This document shows, piece by piece, positions 1-8,359 of a stretch of 41,257 bases of DNA (the first letter of the stretch is position 1; every line of letters begins with the position of its first letter). The stretch is from assembly GCA_019244395.1 (NCBI GenBank), contig JAFASQ010000357.1, forward strand, positions 1 to 41,257, in the 5' to 3' direction. Made by a program: the position numbers and the translations under genes. The DNA is from Solirubrobacterales bacterium (lineage in GTDB: Bacteria > Actinomycetota > Thermoleophilia > Solirubrobacterales > Solirubrobacteraceae). A model generated the notes under the pieces. The model ran no database searches. It saw only the letters and a list, made by a program, of their open reading frames with translations, and was not told where the DNA came from.

Positions 1-101
1 CCCCGTTTGTCGGCTGCAAACCTGCGGCTGCGCGGGCTTGCGGCCCGCTCGGCATCCGGCCTCGCCTGTTGGGCCGCGCCCGCGGTCATCCGGATGTCCT
101 C

Positions 102-135
102 GGAGTCTCGTGTAGCGCTGCTACACGTCGACTCC
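102..135. repeat. Strong hairpin in the left-edge intergenic region
   Basis: The first 188 bases hold no convincing gene. Within them GTGTAGC (110-116) and GCTACAC (120-126) form a perfect 7-bp stem with a 3-base loop, and outer arms GGAGTC (102-107) and GACTCC (130-135) extend it to 13 paired bases across a small internal loop. There is no T-run after it on either strand, so it is not a textbook intrinsic terminator, although it sits just beyond the 3' end of the minus-strand oxidoreductase gene and could still end that transcript. Confidence 0.45.
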
Positions 136-188
136 TGCGTCCTCGCCAGCCTTGGTTTTCGCTCGCCAAACGAGGCAACCGTTTCCGG

Positions 189-1115
189 TCACGGCACTAG
201 CACGATCTTCCCGCGCGTGTGCCGGCGCTCGAGCTCGCGGTAGGCGTCGCGCACCTCCTCGAGCCCGTACACCTTCGCGATCGGGACCTCGAGCTCGCCC
301 CGGTCGATCAACGCGGCCAGCTCGGCCAGCACCTCGGGGCTGGACCCGGCGGTACTTCCCTCGGTCTTGACCCCGTACTGCCGCGCGGCGGCCCAGTCGA
401 TGATCGTGTCGATCCGCCCGGGCACGATGCCGAGCTCCTCGACCGCGAGCTTGACGTACCCGCCGCCGAAGGTGTCGATGAACGCGTCGACCCGGCCGCG
501 CGCCACCTCGCGGATCCGGTCCGCGACTCCGGAGCCGTACGCCACCGGGGTCACGCCGTGGTCGCGTAGCCACTGGTGATTGCCCGAAGACGCCAGGCCG
601 ATCACCGTCGCGGCGCCGGCATGCCGCGCCAGCTGGACGGCCAGCGACCCGACCCCGCCGGCAGCGCCCGACACGACGATCGTGTCCCCGGGACCAGCTC
701 CCACCGCGCGTACGGCCGCGTACGCGGTGACGCCGGCGATGAACAGCGCGCCGGCCGCCTCCCAGGACACGCCGGCCGGCCGGGGGACGAGGTGCTCGGC
801 CGGCGCCACCACGAACTCGGCGTGGCTCGCTCGCTGATCGGTCCATCCGATCACCTCGTCGCCCTCCGTCACCGAATCCACTCCCGGCCCGACCTCCTCC
901 ACCACGCCGGCCAAGTCGCTGCCCTCTCCCGAAGGGAAACTCGCCGGGAAGCGATCGTGCAGGAGGCCCTTCCGGATCGAGGCCTCTCCCGGATTGATCC
1001 CGGCGGCCTTGACACGGACCAGCGCCTCTCCCGGCCCGGGCACGGGCCGCTCCACCTCGACGACGTTCAGGACGTCCACGTCGCCGTAATGATCGAACCG
1101 CACCGCGCGAGGCAC
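189..1115 (-). CDS. NADP-dependent quinone oxidoreductase-like protein (MDR superfamily)
   Basis: A 308-aa medium-chain dehydrogenase/reductase of the quinone-oxidoreductase branch. The N-terminal GroES-like substrate domain (about residues 1-115) contains the family AGINPGE segment. The Rossmann domain carries the glycine-rich SGAAGGVGSLAVQLA motif (about residues 149-163). The cysteines that bind zinc in alcohol dehydrogenases are absent, which fits a zinc-independent NADPH enzyme acting on quinones or enones. The protein ends in GKIVLVP, a typical family terminus, so it is full length. It lies first from the left in a run of minus-strand genes; the 39-base gap to the next one allows co-transcription. 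The substrate cannot be deduced. Confidence 0.88.
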   Translation of the reverse strand: MPRAVRFDHYGDVDVLNVVEVERPVPGPGEALVRVKAAGINPGEASIRKGLLHDRFPASFPSGEGSDLAGVVEEVGPGVDSVTEGDEVIGWTDQRASHAEFVVAPAEHLVPRPAGVSWEAAGALFIAGVTAYAAVRAVGAGPGDTIVVSGAAGGVGSLAVQLARHAGAATVIGLASSGNHQWLRDHGVTPVAYGSGVADRIREVARGRVDAFIDTFGGGYVKLAVEELGIVPGRIDTIIDWAAARQYGVKTEGSTAGSSPEVLAELAALIDRGELEVPIAKVYGLEEVRDAYRELERRHTRGKIVLVP

Positions 1116-1154
1116 GCGCGCAGTTCTATCAGGGGCTCTGTTCCAGCGCGCGGC

Positions 1155-1466
1155 TCAGGGCGTCACGTGTCGCGCGACCTCGTAGTGCGAGACGAACTCG
1201 TCCCGGTCGACGAGGAAACGCTCGTCCTCGGGATAGAACACGGCGATGTCGGGATCCTCGCCGGCGAACCCCTTGACCGCGTCCATCGAGTCCCACAACG
1301 TGAACATCAGGAACTCGGTCTTGCCGCCGACGTCGCGCCGCAACATCCACACCCCGCGGTTGCCCGGGGTGCTCGCGTAGCCGGCCACGCCGGTGGCCTC
1401 CATGTACTGCGCGTACGCGTCACGGTCGGCCTGAGCCACCGCGCCGCGCCAGATGCGAGCGACCAT
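1155..1466 (-). CDS. Antibiotic biosynthesis monooxygenase (ABM)-like small protein
   Basis: A 103-aa single-domain protein resembling the dimeric ferredoxin-like alpha/beta-barrel (ABM/Dabb) group. It opens MVARIWRGAV, has a central GVWMLRRDVGGKTEFLMFTLWDS region typical of the beta strands, and ends with a HYEVARHVTP tail. The start is the ATG at 1466 because GAGGAG sits just upstream; the reading frame stays open further upstream, but that part is low-complexity and unlike the family. The domain is used both by small monooxygenases and by heme or quinol-binding proteins, so the reaction is unknown. It lies between the oxidoreductase and the phosphodiester glycosidase gene, on the same strand. 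Confidence 0.65.
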   Translation of the reverse strand: MVARIWRGAVAQADRDAYAQYMEATGVAGYASTPGNRGVWMLRRDVGGKTEFLMFTLWDSMDAVKGFAGEDPDIAVFYPEDERFLVDRDEFVSHYEVARHVTP

Positions 1467-1509
1467 GCGATTCCTCCTCGATTCGTGGGCGTCGACCCCG
1501 CCGCGACCT

Positions 1510-2580
1510 TCACCTGGCCACCACCGTAAAGAAGTCCCGGCTCCACGGCGCCAGGAACTGTCCGGGAACGCCCGGCTGGCCATCGACGATCGGGATCGGC
1601 GCGAGCGGATCACGCCCACCGCGATGCCCATACAGGTAACCCGCGACCCACTCCGGGTTGATGTCCAGCTCGACCGCCCGCGCCACGTGTGCGGCGGCCA
1701 AGGCGCCGGCCAGCTGAGCGACCGTCAGGTGCTCCCCCCCGGCCCAGATCAACCGCCCGCCGGCGGTGATCCCGACGGCCGAGCGGGCGGGATCGCTCAC
1801 CCCGCCAAGCGTGGCTCCCCAACAGGCAACGCAGCCGATGGTCGGCGCCGCACTTCCGTGGTCGAGGAGCAATGGCAGGTTCTGGCGCACCGAGACGACC
1901 GGTCGGCCGGCGGCCGGCACGCCTGCGTGCCAGGCACCGATGTCCGTGGTGCCGTCGGCGTAGGTCACGATCGAGCCCAATCCTTCGCGCAGGGGCACCG
2001 CCACACGGCCGTAGGAGGCAAACCCGCCCGCTCCCACCGAAAGCCTGAAGCCGCCGTTGAACGCCGCAACCAGGCGCCCGCGCTCGAACCCGGCGACGCT
2101 CGGACCGAAGCGCCAGCCGGCCGTCCCGGCGTCGATTGTGCCGGAATGGAGGTGCAGTCCGAGGAGTCGCTGATCGATCGACAGCAGCGTCACCCCGGAG
2201 CCGGCGTGTGAGATCCACGCGGCCGGCCGATCGCGCCACGCAACGACCGGGTGAAAGCCGCCGCCCGGTGCCGCAAGCGCAGAGGCGAGCGCGCGAGGAT
2301 ACGAGGGCGGGGGAGGCTTGCGCGGTCGCCTCGTAGAGGCCGGCACAGCCGGTGCGCGAGCCCGCGTCGACGTGGCGCCGGCCGATGTGGTGTGAATGGT
2401 CGCTGTGCGTTGAGCGCTCCGGCTCGTCCTCGACCCGCCGCCGCACGCGGCCACGACCAGCGCGATCAACAGCGCCACGAGAACGGGATACGCCACGGGG
2501 AACGATTGTCCGCCGACCGACCAAGCCCGCGCTAAGCGAGCGGTGAGACCGCGCTTACGCCTGGACGCTCGCCGTCGCAT
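1510..2580 (-). CDS. Phosphodiester glycosidase (NAGPA-domain) family lipoprotein
   Basis: About 356 aa. The N-terminus is very basic, followed by a hydrophobic stretch ending VVAACGGGS, a plausible lipobox, so the protein is probably a membrane-anchored lipoprotein facing outward. After a Thr/Ala/Pro-rich linker comes a NAGPA-type domain. Visible family marks are VAAFNGGFRLS, GSIVTYADGTTDIGAW, VRQNLPLLLD, ITAGGRLIWAGG and the AVELDINPEW segment. Bacterial members are thought to cleave phosphodiester-linked sugars in exopolysaccharides. I chose the ATG at 2580; an in-frame ATG at 2637 would overlap the CBS gene by 29 bases. No Shine-Dalgarno sequence decides between them. The substrate is unknown. 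Confidence 0.78.
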   Translation of the reverse strand: MRRRASRRKRGLTARLARAWSVGGQSFPVAYPVLVALLIALVVAACGGGSRTSRSAQRTATIHTTSAGATSTRARAPAVPASTRRPRKPPPPSYPRALASALAAPGGGFHPVVAWRDRPAAWISHAGSGVTLLSIDQRLLGLHLHSGTIDAGTAGWRFGPSVAGFERGRLVAAFNGGFRLSVGAGGFASYGRVAVPLREGLGSIVTYADGTTDIGAWHAGVPAAGRPVVSVRQNLPLLLDHGSAAPTIGCVACWGATLGGVSDPARSAVGITAGGRLIWAGGEHLTVAQLAGALAAAHVARAVELDINPEWVAGYLYGHRGGRDPLAPIPIVDGQPGVPGQFLAPWSRDFFTVVAR

Positions 2581-2608
2581 CACCGTCGGGCGGCGATAGC
2601 CCGCTCGC

Positions 2609-3016
2609 TCAGCGACGAGCGTACGCCCTCGCCACATCGAGGGTCGAGAGGACGCCGGCGGGGTAGCCGCTCGCGCCCTCGACGACGAGCAGATGCGAGA
2701 CGCGGTGCTCGCTCATCAACCGGGCTGCCTCCTGCAGGGGCGCATCGGAGGAGACGGTCACCGGCTCGCGGTGGCTGGTCGAGCGCGCGGTGGCCTCAGC
2801 CTCGCCCCGGGCGACGGCGGCGGCCACGTCGAGGTGATTCACCACTCCGAGCGGGCGGCCGCCCGGGCGGTCGCTGATGAGCACGGCGTGGACGCGGTGG
2901 TTGGCCATCACGGCGGCCACGTCGCGGAGAGAATCGTCGGGGCCGCAACTCAACATGCCGTGGTGCATGCAGTCGCGGACCAGGATGCGGCTGAGGCTGG
3001 GGCTTTGGCTGGTCAT
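2609..3016 (-). CDS. Tandem CBS-domain protein
   Basis: A 135-aa protein made of two CBS motifs and little else. The first runs through VRDCMHHGMLSCGPDDSLRD and HRVHAVLISDRPGGRPLGVV; the second through EPVTVSSDAPLQEAARLM and HRVSHLLVVEGASGYPAGVL, ending STLDVARAYARR. Paired CBS domains form a Bateman module that binds adenine nucleotides and usually senses energy state. With no partner domain fused, the target cannot be told. The start is the ATG at 3016 (MTSQSPSLSR); there is no clear Shine-Dalgarno sequence, so a leaderless transcript is possible. A 119-bp gap separates it from the divergent gene at 3136 and must hold both promoters. Confidence 0.85.
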   Translation of the reverse strand: MTSQSPSLSRILVRDCMHHGMLSCGPDDSLRDVAAVMANHRVHAVLISDRPGGRPLGVVNHLDVAAAVARGEAEATARSTSHREPVTVSSDAPLQEAARLMSEHRVSHLLVVEGASGYPAGVLSTLDVARAYARR

Positions 3017-3135
3017 GACGCCAAGTGTCGCGAGTTCCGCGGATCGATGGTCGCCTCGATCCAGGAGCCGCCGTCCCACAGCCGCACGCGGCGCGCTTGC
3101 GCCGTCCTTCGGGGTCGGAGAGACTCGCGCGTGCC

Positions 3136-3426
3136 ATGCCGTTCTCCGTGCGCCGCCCGCTCCGCTCCCGCGCCCTGGCGCCGGACCGCTACCTGACCGA
3201 CGGCCGCCGGCTGCTGCGCGTGCTCGCCCGCTTCGACGACGGCCGCTCGGTGATGGTGCTGGTCGAAGACTGCTGCACGCTCGACGCCTACGCCTACGCG
3301 CTGGTCGAGCTGCGCGCGATGCGATTCCGCGAGGTTGGCGTCAGCGCCCCGGCACCCCGGACCGTGGCGCCACCGGCGGAGGCGGCGGAGACGTTGCGCG
3401 AAGGCACCGGTCAAGCCGCCGTCTGA
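3136..3426 (+). CDS. Hypothetical protein, 96 aa
   Basis: A small soluble protein that I do not recognise. It begins MPFSVRRPLRSRALAPDRYL and has a compact core (RRLLRVLARFDDGRSVMVLVEDCCTLDAYAYALVEL) that looks like an alpha/beta fold with adjacent cysteines CC near residue 48, followed by a flexible Ala/Pro/Glu tail. There is no signal peptide or membrane segment. It is divergent from the CBS gene and its 3' end overlaps the end of the convergent MFS gene by 16 bases. The coherent core and the fact that it fills the gap between neighbours argue for a real gene; support is moderate. Confidence 0.5.
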   Translation: MPFSVRRPLRSRALAPDRYLTDGRRLLRVLARFDDGRSVMVLVEDCCTLDAYAYALVELRAMRFREVGVSAPAPRTVAPPAEAAETLREGTGQAAV

Positions 3427-5024
3427 GGCGCACGGGCCCGCGTCCGCCGCCTCGCCCGCAGCCGCTCTCGCGCCGCGTCGAGTGGCTGCCCGGCCAGCTG
3501 CCCGCCGGCGCAGTCCTCGCATCGCACAGCGCGGCGCGGGTTGCGGATGCCGGCCAGGCCGAGCACGCCCCCGATGGCGACCAGCGCCGCCGAGATCCCG
3601 ATCCCGACGTGGAACGCGTGAACCGACGCCGATTGCACGGCGTGCGCGACCGCCACGCCGGCGCGCGCCGGATCCACCCGGGCAAGCGTCTGCTGGCGCG
3701 CCTGGGCCACCGCGGCACGGGCGGGCGCCGACAGCGTGATTCCGGCCAGGCGCCCGTCGAGCGTCGTTCTGAACTGCGTGGAGATGATCGCGCCCACCGC
3801 CGCGATCGCGATCAGGCCGGCGACCCGCGCGACGGCGTTGTTGACCCCGGAGGCGATCCCGGCGTTGGCCTCGTCTGCGTCGGAGAGCACCGTCGCCGTG
3901 AGCGGCGCCACCGTGGCCGTGAGCCCCGCCGAGAACACGACGAGCGCCGGGAACAGATCCGTGAGGTAGTTCACGTGGGCGCCCAGGCGCAGCATGAGGG
4001 CCACGCCGGCCGCCGCGGTCAGCGGCCCCAGCCCCATGAAGATTCGCGGCCCAAAGCGGTCGGCCAGACGACCGACCCGCTTCGAGAACAGGAACATGAT
4101 GATGGTCGACGGCAGCAGCGCGAACCCCGCCGCCAGCGCGCTGTACCCGGCGACCTCCTGGAGGTAGAGCACCAGCATGAAGAACACGATGCCGAGCCCG
4201 CCGTACATGGTGAACGTCTGCAGGTTGCCGATCGCGAAGTTCCGCCGCTTGAACAGGCCTAAGGGCAGCATCGGCGACCCGGTGTGTGACTCGTGGTAGA
4301 TGAACACGGCGAGTAGCGCCAGGCCCCCGATCAGCGGCGCCCACACCTCGGGGCTGCCCCATCCAACCACCGGCTGGCGGATCAGGGCGAGCACCGGCCC
4401 GGCGAGGCCGAAGAACGTGAGCCCGGCGCCGATCCAGTCGACCCGACCGTGCCGCACGTGGTCCGTTCGCGCCGGCACCGCCAGCGAAACCAGCATCAGC
4501 GTGGCGATCACGAACGGGAGGTTGATGGCAAAGATCAGCCGCCACGACACAGCGTCGACCAGCCAGCCGCCGGCCAGCGGCCCGATCACGGTGGCGATCC
4601 CCGCCCACGCGGTCCACGACCCGATCGCTCCGCCCCGCTCCTCGCGTGGGAACGCGGCAACGATCACGGCCAGCGAGCTCGGCATGAGCAGCGCGCCGAA
4701 CGCGCCTTGGAGCGCGCGGAAGGCGATCAGGAACTCGATACTGGGCGCGACAGCGCACAACAGCGACACCACTCCGAAGCCCCCCACGCCGATCGAGAAC
4801 ACGCGCCGCTCGCCGAACACGTCGCCCAGCGACCCGCCGATCAGGATCAGCGAGCCGAGCGCGAGCAGGTAGGCGTTCGACACCCATTGCTGGCCCGCCA
4901 ATCCGCCGCCCAGGTCGGCCCGGATCGCCGGCAGCGCCACGTTGACCGCCGTCGCGTCGAGCCCGGCGACGAACGAGCCCATGATCGCCGCGAGCAACGA
5001 AAGGCGCTTGTGGCGATCCGCCAT
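3411..5024 (-). CDS. MFS drug exporter, DHA2 (EmrB/QacA-type, 14 TM)
   Basis: About 537 aa with the hydrophobic layout of the 14-helix DHA2 family. Landmarks are the first-helix DATAVNVALPAI motif, motif A in GGSLGDVFGERRV, and the helix-5 antiporter motif region GPLAGGWLVDAVSWRLIF. Members are proton-coupled exporters of amphipathic drugs or dyes; the substrate here is unknown. The C-terminus is a long Arg/Ala-rich cytosolic tail with two cysteines (RCEDC). The HAD gene ends in TGA at 5026-5024, overlapping this ATG in TGATG; a GTG at 5027 gives a GTGA overlap instead. Either way the two genes are translationally coupled. Confidence 0.9.
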   Translation of the reverse strand: MADRHKRLSLLAAIMGSFVAGLDATAVNVALPAIRADLGGGLAGQQWVSNAYLLALGSLILIGGSLGDVFGERRVFSIGVGGFGVVSLLCAVAPSIEFLIAFRALQGAFGALLMPSSLAVIVAAFPREERGGAIGSWTAWAGIATVIGPLAGGWLVDAVSWRLIFAINLPFVIATLMLVSLAVPARTDHVRHGRVDWIGAGLTFFGLAGPVLALIRQPVVGWGSPEVWAPLIGGLALLAVFIYHESHTGSPMLPLGLFKRRNFAIGNLQTFTMYGGLGIVFFMLVLYLQEVAGYSALAAGFALLPSTIIMFLFSKRVGRLADRFGPRIFMGLGPLTAAAGVALMLRLGAHVNYLTDLFPALVVFSAGLTATVAPLTATVLSDADEANAGIASGVNNAVARVAGLIAIAAVGAIISTQFRTTLDGRLAGITLSAPARAAVAQARQQTLARVDPARAGVAVAHAVQSASVHAFHVGIGISAALVAIGGVLGLAGIRNPRRAVRCEDCAGGQLAGQPLDAARERLRARRRTRARAPQTAA

Positions 5025-5701
5025 CACGTCACGTTACCCGCTTCGAGCGCCTCCGGCGTGAGCTCCTCGAGCGAGCCGAGGACTACCGCGGCCAGCCCGA
5101 GGGCAGCGTTCGTGGGCGGGAACTCACGGTTCGGGAGCGCCACCACGAGCATGCCGGCCGCCGCCGCCGCGCGCAGGCCGTTCGTCGAGTCCTCGACCGC
5201 GGCCGAGTGCGCTGGGTCGACCCCCAGTCGGCGCGCCGCCTCCAGGTAGATGTCGGGCGCCGGCTTGCCGTGCCCGACCTCTTCGCCCGACACGGTTGCG
5301 CCGAACACCCCGGCCAGCCCGCTGGCCGCCAGGACCGCGTCGATCACCTCCCGGTTGGCCGACGAGGCCAGACCGATCGGCCAGCGCGCCGCCACCCGCT
5401 TGACCGCCTCGACCGCGCCTGGGAGCAGCGGCAACGAGCGTTCGTAGCCGGCCAGCAGGCGCTCGACCACCCGCCCGCTGATCTCCTCGGGCTCGAGCGC
5501 CACGCCGAGTTCGTCGCGCACGTAGCGTGACCACTCCGGCGCGCTCATGCCCATCATGGCCCGGGTCGCCTCGGGCTTCCAGCGCCCGCCGTTCTCAGTC
5601 ACGATTGCCCGCCGCGCGGCGTCCCACGCACCCTCCGAGTCGACCAGCACCCCGTCCTGATCGAAGAACACCGCCTCGAGTTCGTAGATTGTCCCCGGCA
5701 T
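5024..5701 (-). CDS. HAD-superfamily sugar-phosphatase-like hydrolase (beta-phosphoglucomutase/HxpB type)
   Basis: A 225-aa HAD hydrolase of the subfamily with a helical cap. The nucleophile motif FFDQDGVLVDSEGAW (Asp14, Asp16) is at the N-terminus; motif II appears as LASSANREV, the lysine in GHGKPAPDIY, and the acidic motif IV as AVEDSTNGLRAA. This pattern is shared by 2-deoxyglucose-6-phosphatase/HxpB and beta-phosphoglucomutases, so a small sugar-phosphate substrate is likely. The start ATG (5701-5699) shares two bases with the ATG of the divergent VOC gene; an in-frame start at 5728 would overlap further. Neither start has a Shine-Dalgarno sequence. It is the upstream partner of the MFS gene. 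Confidence 0.85.
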   Translation of the reverse strand: MPGTIYELEAVFFDQDGVLVDSEGAWDAARRAIVTENGGRWKPEATRAMMGMSAPEWSRYVRDELGVALEPEEISGRVVERLLAGYERSLPLLPGAVEAVKRVAARWPIGLASSANREVIDAVLAASGLAGVFGATVSGEEVGHGKPAPDIYLEAARRLGVDPAHSAAVEDSTNGLRAAAAAGMLVVALPNREFPPTNAALGLAAVVLGSLEELTPEALEAGNVT

Positions 5702-6428
5702 GTTCGACCACGTGACGATACGCGCCACCGACCGAGCCGCCTCGGAGCGGTTCTACAACACGGTGCTCCAGACGCTTGGCATCGATGAGAGCTACCGGAC
5801 CCGGACGTTCACCGAGTGGCAAGACTACGGTCTGACCGCCTCCGACCGCGAGCACCCGCCCACCCTCCGCCTCCATGTCGGCTTCGTGGCGCCCGATCGT
5901 CAGCGGGTGCACGACTTCTGGCAGGCCGCCGTCAACGCGGGCTACCGCGACGACGGTCCGCCGGGGCCTCGCCCCGAGTACGGGGAGGATTACTACGGCG
6001 GCTTCCTGCTCGACCCCGACGGCAACAGCGCAGAGGCCTGCCACCACGACACGCTGCGGCGTGACGGGATCGTCGACCACCTGTGGATCCGCGTCGCCGA
6101 CCTCGACCAATCGAGGGCGTTCTACGAGACGGTTGCTCCGCACGCGGGCCTGCGAAAGGATCATGATTCGCTCGAGCGCGTGCAGTTTCACGGCGCGAGG
6201 GGCTCGTTCTCGCTCCTGCCCGGTCCGGTCACCGAGCATCTGCACATGGCGTTTGGAACCGACGACGACGCTCACGTCGAGCGGTTCCATCGGAGCGCGA
6301 TCGACGCCGGCTACCGGAGCAACGGCGAGCCGGCCGAACGCGCGCGCTACCACCCGGGCTATTTCGCCGCCTATGTGCTCGATCCGGACGGCAACAACAT
6401 CGAGGTCGTCAACCACCACCGGCAGTAG
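5700..6428 (+). CDS. Tandem VOC (glyoxalase/dioxygenase-fold) protein
   Basis: A 242-aa protein made of two vicinal-oxygen-chelate halves. The first half starts MFDHVTIRATDRAASERFY and ends GGFLLDPDGNSAEACHHD; the second starts VDHLWIRVADLDQSRAFYE and ends AAYVLDPDGNNIEVVNHHRQ. Each half has the early His and late Glu positions used for metal binding in the fold. Double-VOC architecture is common in extradiol dioxygenases and glyoxalase/bleomycin-resistance relatives; the substrate is unknown. The ATG at 5700 overlaps the start codon of the minus-strand HAD gene (the bases read CATG), so each promoter must lie inside the other gene or the messages are leaderless. Confidence 0.82.
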   Translation: MFDHVTIRATDRAASERFYNTVLQTLGIDESYRTRTFTEWQDYGLTASDREHPPTLRLHVGFVAPDRQRVHDFWQAAVNAGYRDDGPPGPRPEYGEDYYGGFLLDPDGNSAEACHHDTLRRDGIVDHLWIRVADLDQSRAFYETVAPHAGLRKDHDSLERVQFHGARGSFSLLPGPVTEHLHMAFGTDDDAHVERFHRSAIDAGYRSNGEPAERARYHPGYFAAYVLDPDGNNIEVVNHHRQ

Positions 6429-6438
6429 GATTGACACG

Positions 6439-6693
6439 ATGAGCGACGAGAGCATCGCGGATCGGATCGAGCGTCTCGTCTCCGAGGAGCACGAACTGCG
6501 CCACCGCGAGGAGGCCGACCACCTGAACGCGGAGCGGCTCGAGTCCGATCAGGAGCGGCTGCGGGGGGTCGAGATCGAACTCGATCGCTGTTGGGACCTG
6601 CTTCGGCAGCGTCGCGCGCTGCGCGAGGCCGGCGCGAATCCCGACGACGCCCACGTCCGCGAAGCCGACACGGTCGAGCGTTATCTGCAGTAG
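6439..6693 (+). CDS. DUF2630 family protein
   Basis: An 84-aa highly charged helical protein. It opens MSDESIADRIERLVSEEHEL and contains the family hallmark IELDRCWDLLRQRRALREAG, then the proline/aspartate-rich NPDDAHVREADTVERY ending. It is predicted to be almost all helix, probably a coiled-coil hairpin. This matches DUF2630, a small family common in actinobacteria with no known function. It starts 10 bases after the VOC stop codon on the same strand, so the two are probably co-transcribed. Confidence 0.88.
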   Translation: MSDESIADRIERLVSEEHELRHREEADHLNAERLESDQERLRGVEIELDRCWDLLRQRRALREAGANPDDAHVREADTVERYLQ

Positions 6694-6769
6694 CCGGTCT
6701 GGCCGGGCTCCCGTGAACACTTTGTCTCGCGCGCTTGCGCCCGAGTGGAGGGTGCGCGAGGATCGTCGG

Positions 6770-8332
6770 GTGAGTTCACGCGGCACCGGGGCTGCGACGA
6801 GGAACCTCGTCTTGGCGGCGATGGTCTTCGCCGTGGCGATGACCTTCATCGATCAGACGATCGTCGCCATCGCCATCCCCCGGATCCAGAAGGAGTTGTC
6901 GCTGTCGGCCACCGGCACGCAATGGGTGATCAACGGGTACCTGCTCGCCCTGTCGGCGCTGTTCGCGTTCGGCGGCAAGCTTGGCGACGTGCTCGGCCGC
7001 CGGCGGATGGTGCTGATCGGCGTGACCGGCTTCGCGATCGCCTCGGCGGCCTGCGGGCTCACGCCCAAGGGGTCGATCGCCGAAGCCTGGATCATCCTCT
7101 TCCGCGTCGCCCAGGGCGCCACCGCGGCGCTGCTCTTCCCGGCCGCGGTGGCGATCGTGGTGGCCTCCTTCCCGCTGCGTGAGCGCGGTAAGGCGATGGC
7201 GATCTTCTTCGGCATCTCGGGCGGCCTGACCGCGATCGGCCCGATCGCGGGCGGTTTCCTCACCCAGTGGACGTGGCGCGCGATCTTCTGGATCAACATC
7301 CCGGTCGCCATCGTCGCGCTGATCCTGACCTGGATGTCGGTTCCCGATGACGCACCCCAGCCGCAGAAGCTCGACTACCGCGGCACGGCTCTGATCACGG
7401 GGGCGATGGGTCTCATCGTGCTCGGCTTCGAGCAGTCGAGCGTGTGGGGCTGGAGCAGCGTCACCACCTGGGCCTGCATCCTGATCGGCTTCATGCTGAT
7501 GGCCTGGTTCGTCCGCTACGAGCTGAGCATCAAGCAGCCGCTGCTCCGCCTCCAGATCTTCCTCGACCGCGCCTTCGCCACCGACACGATCATCCTCGGC
7601 CTCATGTCGATCGTGTTCGTTCCGTTCTTCTTCTTCGGGAGCGTCTACTCGCAAGTGGCCCTCGGCAAGACCTCCTCCCAGGCCGGGGAGTACATCCTGT
7701 GGTTCTTCGTCGGGTTCGTGATCGCCGCCCAGGTCGGGGGGCGGATTCTCGACCGGCGGGGCGCGAGACCTACGGTCGTATTCGGCGGCGCGCTCGGCGC
7801 CCTTGGTTTCTTCCTGCTCGCCGGGAAGCTCACGGACCTTTCACTGGGCGCGCAGCGGCTCGACATCGCGATCGCCGGCGCCGGCCTCGGGCTGATGCTC
7901 GGACCGGCCAGCACCGACGCGGTCAACCGCGCCCCCAGCACGAGCTACAGCGAGGTCACCGGCATCACTCAGACGGCCCGGAACTTCGGCGCCAGCCTCG
8001 GCCTGGCCGTCCTCGGCGCGATTCTGATCACGCGCAACGACACGAACATCACCGGCGCGCTCGCCAAGCACGGCGTTCCCAGCGGCGTCGCCCACCGGGT
8101 CGCCGCCTCGTTCGGCGGGAGCGGACCCGGCGCGGGCGGCGGGGCGGGCCGGCCGTCGGCGCTCGTGCACGACGTCCAGCTCGCCTTCGCCCACTCGACC
8201 CAGACCGTCTTCTACATCATGGCCGGGGTGATGGCCGTGACGTTCATCATCGCGCTCCGGTGGCTCCCGAGCGGCCGGTTGGAGCAGATCGACGAGGCCG
8301 TACCCGCGGTTCCCGAAACCGCGCGCTCATGA
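6770..8332 (+). CDS. MFS transporter, DHA2 family (14 TM)
   Basis: About 520 aa from the chosen GTG at 6770, which has CGAGG eight bases upstream; an upstream GTG at 6713 adds 19 poorly hydrophobic residues. First-helix motif is MTFIDQTIVAIAIPRI, motif A reads GGKLGDVLGRRRM, and the helix-5 region is GPIAGGFLTQWTWRAIFWINIP. A glycine-rich loop (SGPGAGGGAGRPS) precedes the last helix. The protein is a probable proton-driven multidrug exporter. It follows the DUF2630 gene and converges on ftsH, with only 10 bases between the stop codons. Confidence 0.9.
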   Translation: MSSRGTGAATRNLVLAAMVFAVAMTFIDQTIVAIAIPRIQKELSLSATGTQWVINGYLLALSALFAFGGKLGDVLGRRRMVLIGVTGFAIASAACGLTPKGSIAEAWIILFRVAQGATAALLFPAAVAIVVASFPLRERGKAMAIFFGISGGLTAIGPIAGGFLTQWTWRAIFWINIPVAIVALILTWMSVPDDAPQPQKLDYRGTALITGAMGLIVLGFEQSSVWGWSSVTTWACILIGFMLMAWFVRYELSIKQPLLRLQIFLDRAFATDTIILGLMSIVFVPFFFFGSVYSQVALGKTSSQAGEYILWFFVGFVIAAQVGGRILDRRGARPTVVFGGALGALGFFLLAGKLTDLSLGAQRLDIAIAGAGLGLMLGPASTDAVNRAPSTSYSEVTGITQTARNFGASLGLAVLGAILITRNDTNITGALAKHGVPSGVAHRVAASFGGSGPGAGGGAGRPSALVHDVQLAFAHSTQTVFYIMAGVMAVTFIIALRWLPSGRLEQIDEAVPAVPETARS

Positions 8333-8333
8333 T

Positions 8334-8359
8334 CGGCCGCGGTCACTGCGATGCGGCCG
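8334..8359. terminator. Possible bidirectional hairpin between MFS and ftsH
   Basis: CGGCCGC at 8334-8340 and GCGGCCG at 8353-8359 pair perfectly over a 12-base loop, exactly where the two convergent genes end. No T-tract follows, so this is only a candidate; the short arms are also common by chance at this GC content. Confidence 0.25.

Noticed and set aside
7-243. A short plus-strand frame at the left edge
   Set aside because: It has Ser/Arg-rich random composition, no ribosome site and overlaps the end of the oxidoreductase gene on the other strand.
2877-4262. A 461-codon plus-strand frame antisense to the MFS gene
   Set aside because: The product is Arg-rich and low in hydrophobic residues, with no family match; the minus-strand frame has all MFS motifs.
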